Source: a virus
Virus record (IMG/VR): IMGVR_UViG_3300042945_002165
Span: 1-20,390 of that record
Reading direction: 5' to 3' (one strand)
Length of the DNA stretch: 20,390 nt
Shown here piece by piece: positions 17,206 through 20,390 of the stretch (its first letter is position 1; every line of letters begins with the position of its first letter). A program made the translations under genes and the position numbers. The notes below the pieces were generated by a model, which saw only the letters and a list, made by a program, of their open reading frames with translations, had not been told where the DNA came from and made no database searches.

Positions 17206-17289
17206 CAGGGCGAGGATGGGCTATGGTCCGAATGCCTCGCCGATCATGGCGAAGCCGGAAGCCCCCCGATAGGGGGTAGGAGAGTACCC
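17206..17289 (+). promoter_or_regulatory. Folded 5' leader of the gene at 17290
   Basis: The stretch can form a 7-bp stem GGCGAGG/CCTCGCC around 17209-17242. Near the start codon there are two mutually exclusive helices: CCCCC with GGGGG (about 17263-17279), or GGGTA with TACCC (about 17276-17289), which would place the ribosome site GGAGAG in a six-base loop directly before the ATG. Such alternatives are typical of translation control by RNA structure. No known riboswitch class is recognised. Confidence 0.4.
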
Positions 17290-17568
17290 ATGAAGACCAA
17301 GACCCAAGCCCCAAGCGTGAAGACCGTGAACCCGGACCACATGGTCAAGGTGGTTCTGGAATGTCCCCTCCGCGACATAACGATCCGCACTGCCACGAAC
17401 GGTAGCAAATACGTCAATCTGCCGTACTCCATGCGCGGTGAATGCATCGGACTCAAGAACGTCGCGGTGGTCTTGAAGCAGGGTAAGCTTACCCTTGCCT
17501 TGGGCGCCACCACGACCGCGACCGCCAGCAAGACGGTCGATCCGGAGTTGGCCGCGCTGATCGACTGA
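17290..17568 (+). CDS. Small unknown protein, rightward
   Basis: A 92-residue protein with a basic start (MKTKTQAPSVKTVNPDHMVK), a strand-rich centre (VVLECPLRDITIRTATNGSK, YVNLPYSMRGECIGLKNVAV, VLKQGKLTLALGA) and an Ala/Thr-rich end. AGGAGA lies 7 bases before the ATG at 17290, in the loop of a possible hairpin; the frame is open to 17176 but upstream ATGs lack ribosome sites and would erase the leader. It stands alone between iteron array A and the cargo genes and is the first rightward gene. It may act on the control region, but no DNA-binding motif is certain. Family unknown. Confidence 0.7.
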   Translation: MKTKTQAPSVKTVNPDHMVKVVLECPLRDITIRTATNGSKYVNLPYSMRGECIGLKNVAVVLKQGKLTLALGATTTATASKTVDPELAALID

Positions 17569-17569
17569 T

Positions 17570-17606
17570 CCGCCTAGGCGGCAGGGCTACTAGCCTCACG
17601 GCTAGT
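17570..17606 (+). terminator. Hairpins after the 17290 gene
   Basis: Two inverted repeats follow the stop codon: the perfect palindrome CCGCCTAGGCGG (17570-17581) and ACTAGCC-TCAC-GGCTAGT (17589-17606, 7-bp stem, 4-base loop). The downstream sequence GGCCTTGCTTGCT is only modestly T-rich, so termination is possible but not certain. Confidence 0.45.
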
Positions 17607-17631
17607 GGCCTTGCTTGCTACCCAATATCTT

Positions 17632-17648
17632 GCATTTTAGTAAAATGC
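17632..17648. promoter_or_regulatory. AT-rich palindrome GCATTTTA-G-TAAAATGC
   Basis: A perfect 8-bp inverted repeat around one base, 170 bases before dps. It shares TTTTAGTAAA with the sequence at 19353-19362, just right of the second CTAAAATTTTAG palindrome, so it may belong to the same set of operator-like sites. Confidence 0.4.
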
Positions 17649-17689
17649 TATGGGGTGGGTGCTGCTGGCGGCGGCCGCATCGACCCCCA

Positions 17690-17710
17690 GGGGGAAAAAC
17701 CACCCCCTTT
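17690..17710 (+). terminator. Possible intrinsic terminator before dps
   Basis: GGGGG-AAAAACCA-CCCCC-TTT: a 5-bp G:C stem, an 8-base loop and a short T run followed by GTGTT. It would insulate the dps-gmd pair from rightward transcription. The rest of 17607-17815 holds the AT palindrome at 17632 and a CAAATTTTCAAAATTTTGGG stretch; no certain promoter is seen. Confidence 0.45.
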
Positions 17711-17815
17711 GTGTTGGGTTGGTGGTTGGTACCATAGACACAAATTTTCAAAATTTTGGGCTTCACGTTGCTTCCCCTACATGATAAACTTTCCCAAACC
17801 TCAGGAATCCCCAAA

Positions 17816-18238
17816 ATGTCCCAAAAACTCCTTCAATCCCTCCTCGATGACACCATCGCCCTCTCCCTAAAGACCCTCCACTTCCACTGGGTCGTCACCG
17901 GACCCCACTTTTCGGCCCTCCACGACCTCTTCAACACCCAATACAAAGCCCTTTCCGAATCCGCCGACCACATTGCCGAGAGAATGCGGTCCCTTTCCCT
18001 CACCCCAACCCCCTTCACCTCCCTCGACGCCACCTTCTCCATCGACCCCACCCCCAAAAAGACACCCAAAGACACCCAAATCCTGGAAATCCTGGCCCTC
18101 GACCACGAAAAGCTGGCCCTCTTCTCCTCCGAAGCCTCCCAGGAAACCACCACCGATCCCGCCACCAGCAACCTCTTCGCCGAAAAACAGGAATACCACT
18201 CCAAAGCCGCGTGGTTCCTCCGCAGCCACCTCCAATAA
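17816..18238 (+). CDS. dps: Dps-family ferritin-like protein
   Basis: A 140-residue protein of the Dps/ferritin-like family, which forms 12-subunit cages that oxidise and store iron and shield DNA from oxidative damage. The signature helices are present: LKTLHFHWVVTGPHFSALHD (residues 18-37) and ADHIAERM (50-57). By alignment with E. coli Dps, the ferroxidase ligands correspond to His24, His36, Asp51 and Glu55, while the usual Asp/Glu at position 40 is Asn, so iron oxidation may be weakened. It is a little shorter than typical (about 150-170 residues). AGGA lies 9 bases before the ATG. Codons end mostly in C, unlike the leftward array, suggesting transfer. It is followed 15 bases later by gmd. 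Confidence 0.9.
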   Translation: MSQKLLQSLLDDTIALSLKTLHFHWVVTGPHFSALHDLFNTQYKALSESADHIAERMRSLSLTPTPFTSLDATFSIDPTPKKTPKDTQILEILALDHEKLALFSSEASQETTTDPATSNLFAEKQEYHSKAAWFLRSHLQ

Positions 18239-18253
18239 CCCCAGGAAACCCCC

Positions 18254-19201
18254 ATGCGCGCCCTCATCACTGGCATCACCGGCCAAGATGGCTCCTATCT
18301 CGCCAACTTCCTCCTCTCCAAAAACTACCAAGTCCACGGTCTCATCCGCAGCCACTCCCCCAACCTCAAAAACCTCCAATTCTTCAACCTTGATTCCCGC
18401 ATCACCTTCCACCAAGGCGACCTCACCAACGCCTCCGACATAACCCGCATAGTCTCCATGGGCTTCGACGAAATCTACAACCTCGGTGCCCAATCCTTCG
18501 TCGGTTCCTCCTGGCAAAACCCCACAGCCACCTCCCAAGTCAACGCACTAGGCCCCCTTCACCTCCTTGAAGCCATCCACCAACACAGCCCCCGCACCAA
18601 ATTCTACCAAGCCAGCACCTCCGAAATGTTCGGCAACAGCAGCGCACCCCAAAACGAATCCACCCCCTTCCAACCCCGCAGCCCCTACGGTGTAGCCAAA
18701 CTTTTCGGCCACCACATCACCCGCAACTACCGCGAATCCTACAACCTCCACGCCTCCAGCGGCATCCTCTTCAACCACGAATCCCCCCTGCGTGGCCCCC
18801 AATTCGTCACACGCAAAATCACCCTCGGCATCGCCGCCATCCTCAACGGCAAACTCAAGAAAATCTCCCTCGGCAACCTCGACGCAAAGCGCGACTGGGG
18901 TTTCGCCGGAGACTACGTAAAAGCCATGTGGCTAATGCTCCAGCAACCCAACCCCGACGACTACGTCGTCTCGACAGGCCAAACCCACAGCATCCGCGAC
19001 TTCCTCTTCCACGCTTTTGACCGCGTGGGCCTCCGCTGGGAAGACCACGTAGTCTTCGACCCCACCCTCTTACGTCCCGCCGAAGTCAACATCCTCCAAG
19101 GCGACCCCACCAAAATTTCAAATTTGGGGTGGGAACCCGAAACCTCCTTCACCCAACTCATCCACAAGATGGTGGATTGGGATTGCCACCGCTTGCGCTA
19201 A
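18254..19201 (+). CDS. gmd: GDP-mannose 4,6-dehydratase
   Basis: A 315-residue short-chain dehydratase (extended SDR) that turns GDP-D-mannose into GDP-4-keto-6-deoxymannose, the precursor of fucose, rhamnose and related sugars of surface polysaccharides. Motifs: NADP-binding GITGQDGSYL (residues 7-16), the STSEMFG segment with the catalytic Thr/Glu, YGVAK with the catalytic Tyr and Lys, FNHESPLRG, FVTRKIT, GNLDAKRDWGFAGDYVKAMW and the C-terminal LGWEPETSF. It is slightly shorter than usual (about 320-350). One change, NHESPLRG for NHESPRRG, is noted. AGGAAA lies 8 bases before the ATG. C-ending codons match dps. A phage might use it to alter the host surface and block competitors; this is inferred. 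Confidence 0.95.
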   Translation: MRALITGITGQDGSYLANFLLSKNYQVHGLIRSHSPNLKNLQFFNLDSRITFHQGDLTNASDITRIVSMGFDEIYNLGAQSFVGSSWQNPTATSQVNALGPLHLLEAIHQHSPRTKFYQASTSEMFGNSSAPQNESTPFQPRSPYGVAKLFGHHITRNYRESYNLHASSGILFNHESPLRGPQFVTRKITLGIAAILNGKLKKISLGNLDAKRDWGFAGDYVKAMWLMLQQPNPDDYVVSTGQTHSIRDFLFHAFDRVGLRWEDHVVFDPTLLRPAEVNILQGDPTKISNLGWEPETSFTQLIHKMVDWDCHRLR

Positions 19202-19346
19202 CAGCAATTTCAAATTTGGGTTGCCTCCCCAAAATTTTCTCTGTAGGGTATCCTTGCCCCCCTCCCACACTTCAGTACCCACACAAAATGTGGGGATAAT
19301 GGGGTGGGGGAAGCGACTGCACGCCCTTCGGACGTGTGGCATTTGC

Positions 19347-19358
19347 CTAAAATTTTAG
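19347..19358. promoter_or_regulatory. Perfect palindrome CTAAAATTTTAG (copy 2)
   Basis: Identical over 12 bp to 16958-16969. Here it lies 17 bases before the first repeat of array B; in array A it lies 4 bases after the last. The relation to the iterons, not the distance, is conserved. Confidence 0.55.
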
Positions 19359-19374
19359 TAAAGTGGGGGCGGTT

Positions 19375-19578
19375 GTGAGGGTTGTGAGGGTTGAATTTGA
19401 CGGCGCCTTCACGCCCTAAGTCCTTGAAATCATTGAGTTTGTGAAGGTTGTGAAGGTTGGAGTCCCTACTTTTCCCCATGAAGAAAGTATATAAGGTGGG
19501 GAAAATGTTGCGGGGGAACCTTCACAACCTTCACAATCCAATGATTTCAATGGGTTAGCCGTGAGGGTTGTGAGCGTC
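19375..19578. repeat. Iteron array B with long inverted repeat and TATATAAGG core
   Basis: GTGAGGGTT at 19375 and 19384, GTGAAGGTT at 19441 and 19450, inverse AACCTTCAC at 19517 and 19526, then GTGAGGGTT at 19561 and GTGAGCGTC at 19570. The arms TTGAAATCATTG + TGTGAAGGTTGTGAAGGTT (19424-19458) and their inverse (19517-19550) match over 12 and 19 bp. Inside, TTTTCCCCA and TGGGGAAAA form a nested 9-bp inverted repeat around AGTATATAAGG. It shares order and core with array A. Confidence 0.88.
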
Positions 19579-19665
19579 CAAAAAATGAAATTTGGGGTAG
19601 GTGGGCGGGGGGCCTCACCATGATGGCAGAAAACTTCCAGAGTTGTCAAGTGGCGATTTTGGGGG

Positions 19666-19694
19666 TTGCGCGTCGCGGAGGCCGGTGTTAGGGT
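19666..19694 (+). promoter_or_regulatory. Sigma70-like promoter before the helicase gene
   Basis: TTGCGC at 19666-19671 and TAGGGT at 19689-19694 with a 17-base spacer fit a TTGnnn / TAnnnT promoter. Transcription would start near 19701, about 25 bases before the ATG at 19726. Strength and regulation cannot be judged by eye. Confidence 0.45.
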
Positions 19695-19725
19695 GGCCGC
19701 GCTTCGTGCAGAGAAGGAGATGACT

Positions 19726-20390
19726 ATGGAAGACGAGAAGAAAGATTCCACGATTCTGGGACCGGCGGGTCTCTTCAAGATTGCGGCGGAAAGGCTGAAG
19801 CCGTGGCGCACCCCCAACGGCGATGTCTTCGTGGATTTGTGGGTCGATGCGATCCGGCATACAGTCCCCGTGAAGAGTGAAGCCTTCACCGGGTTGATTT
19901 ATATGGTGGCGGCGCAAAATGCGCCAGGAAAGCTGCCAAGTGGGAAAGCGGTGGAGGAGTTGAAGGCCTACTGCGTCGGAACCGCGTTGGCCAGCCAGCG
20001 CATGCTTCCCGCCTACGTCAGGGTTGGCGGCGAAACCAACAAGACAATCTGGTATGATTTGGGCAGCGATAGCCACGAAGTGGTGAAGTGGGAAGGTGGC
20101 TTCTGGCGGATTTGTCGCCAGACGGGCGATACCCCCCGCTTCTATAGGCCCAATGGCATGTTGCCGCAGATTGTGCCGGATGGGGGCGGCAACCTTGTGG
20201 AGTTGCTGGGGAAGCATGTCAGGGCAAAGCCCGAAGATATTGTGCTGCTGGCCGCGTGGCTGGTGGGCGCTTTCAAGGTGGGGGGACCCTACCCCATCCT
20301 CATTATCAATGGTGAGCAGGGAAGCAGCAAATCCACCACGACGAGGTTGCTGCGTCGGCTTGTGGATCCCCACGCCAGGGATATGCGGGA
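19726..20390 (+). CDS. Phage helicase/primase-type P-loop protein (partial, runs off the window)
   Basis: 221 codons are visible, without a stop before the window end. After a 110-residue N-terminal region (AVEELKAYCVGTALASQRM and AYVRVGGETNKTIWYDLG) come WEGGFWRICRQTGDTPRFYR, a PDGGGNLVELLGKHV segment, IVLLAAWLVGAF and PYPILIINGEQGSSKSTTTR with Walker A GEQGSSKST at about 196-204. This order matches phage/prophage ATPases annotated as D5-like primase-helicase or DNA-binding ATPases that open replication forks. No primase (AEP/prim-pol) domain is seen in the N-terminal part; it could lie elsewhere. AAGGAG is 6 bases before the ATG at 19726 (one base from that at 19720). Placement right after an iteron array suggests a replication initiator partner. 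Confidence 0.8.
   Translation, partial: MEDEKKDSTILGPAGLFKIAAERLKPWRTPNGDVFVDLWVDAIRHTVPVKSEAFTGLIYMVAAQNAPGKLPSGKAVEELKAYCVGTALASQRMLPAYVRVGGETNKTIWYDLGSDSHEVVKWEGGFWRICRQTGDTPRFYRPNGMLPQIVPDGGGNLVELLGKHVRAKPEDIVLLAAWLVGAFKVGGPYPILIINGEQGSSKSTTTRLLRRLVDPHARDMR

Larger units (their letters stand above)
16559..17289. other. 731-bp non-coding control / origin-like region
   Basis: No convincing gene on either strand. It holds three tandem hairpins (16599-16695), a 15-bp direct repeat (16723-16769), iteron array A (16784-16953), the palindrome CTAAAATTTTAG (16958-16969), 9-bp GTTGCTAGT repeats (17039-17072), an 18-bp near-palindrome (17120-17137) and a folded leader before the gene at 17290. The leftward array and the rightward genes diverge from here, so this is a likely site of promoters and possibly of replication initiation; that is inference. 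Confidence 0.75.
19202..19725. other. 524-bp non-coding region with iteron array B
   Basis: No gene is supported. After gmd comes AATTTCAAATTTGGG, which repeats a 15-base string of the gmd end (19116-19130), then a CCCACA-CAAAA-TGTGGG hairpin (about 19271-19287), the second CTAAAATTTTAG palindrome (19347-19358), iteron array B with its long inverted repeat (19375-19578), and a promoter-like pair (19666-19694) before the helicase gene. Together it resembles the control region at 16559-17289. Confidence 0.7.

Noticed and set aside
17866-18540. Long open frames on the minus strand opposite dps and gmd (Gly/Val/Glu-rich)
   Set aside because: They mirror the C-rich codons of the real plus-strand genes; composition is low-complexity and there is no ribosome site.
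19615-20373. 252-codon minus-strand frame opposite the helicase gene
   Set aside because: His/Pro/Gln-rich shadow; the plus frame has a P-loop and ribosome site.

Overview
This window looks like the early / DNA-metabolism half of a double-stranded DNA phage or prophage of a bacterium. Support for this: about 50 very tightly packed genes, most starting inside the stop codon of the previous one (ATGA or TGATG overlaps); clear Shine-Dalgarno sites; phage-type replication and recombination genes; and rIIA/rIIB-like genes. The host is not determinable from what I can see. The GDP-mannose dehydratase gene fits, but does not prove, a Gram-negative host with surface polysaccharide.

Positions 1-16558 (minus strand) form one long leftward array. 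Read in the direction of transcription it holds: small conserved phage genes, including two related KCxIGxLI-type proteins (one here, one at 3506-3868) and a 26-aa membrane micropeptide (16558-14908); a P-loop kinase, a GP88-like protein and small genes (14905-12985); an 18-aa membrane peptide, rIIA-like GHKL ATPase and rIIB-like protein (12988-10405); an HExxH protein, small genes and a DnaJ-type zinc ribbon (10285-9178); a variable block of coiled-coil proteins, membrane micropeptides and an HTH protein (9185-7605); a recombination and nucleotide module made of a Cas4-like PD-(D/E)XK nuclease, dCMP deaminase, Sak4-like ATPase and DUF669-like ssDNA-binding candidate (7490-3928); and finally the replicative polymerase, which is split into a UDG-like/3'-5' exonuclease protein and a family A polymerase protein with three small genes between them, followed by a TSCPD (ribonucleotide-reductase related) protein (3868-1).

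Positions 16559-17289 and 19202-19725 are non-coding. Each carries a related, roughly 200-bp array of 9-bp repeats (GTGAAGGTT and variants) facing inverted copies across a conserved TATATAAGG core, plus the palindrome CTAAAATTTTAG. These look like replication-origin or control regions; that role is inference. The first also has three strong hairpins, a second 9-bp repeat family (GTTGCTAGT) and a folded leader in front of a small rightward gene (17290-17568).

Between the two arrays lie two rightward genes with C-rich codon use unlike the array: a Dps-family ferritin-like protein and GDP-mannose 4,6-dehydratase. They read as cargo (moron) genes. After the second array, behind a promoter-like sequence, a rightward P-loop helicase/primase-type protein starts at 19726 and runs off the window.

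The most notable points are the polymerase whose exonuclease active site is divided between two polypeptides, the recurring overlapping-start membrane micropeptides of 18-28 residues, and the paired iteron arrays flanking the cargo genes.
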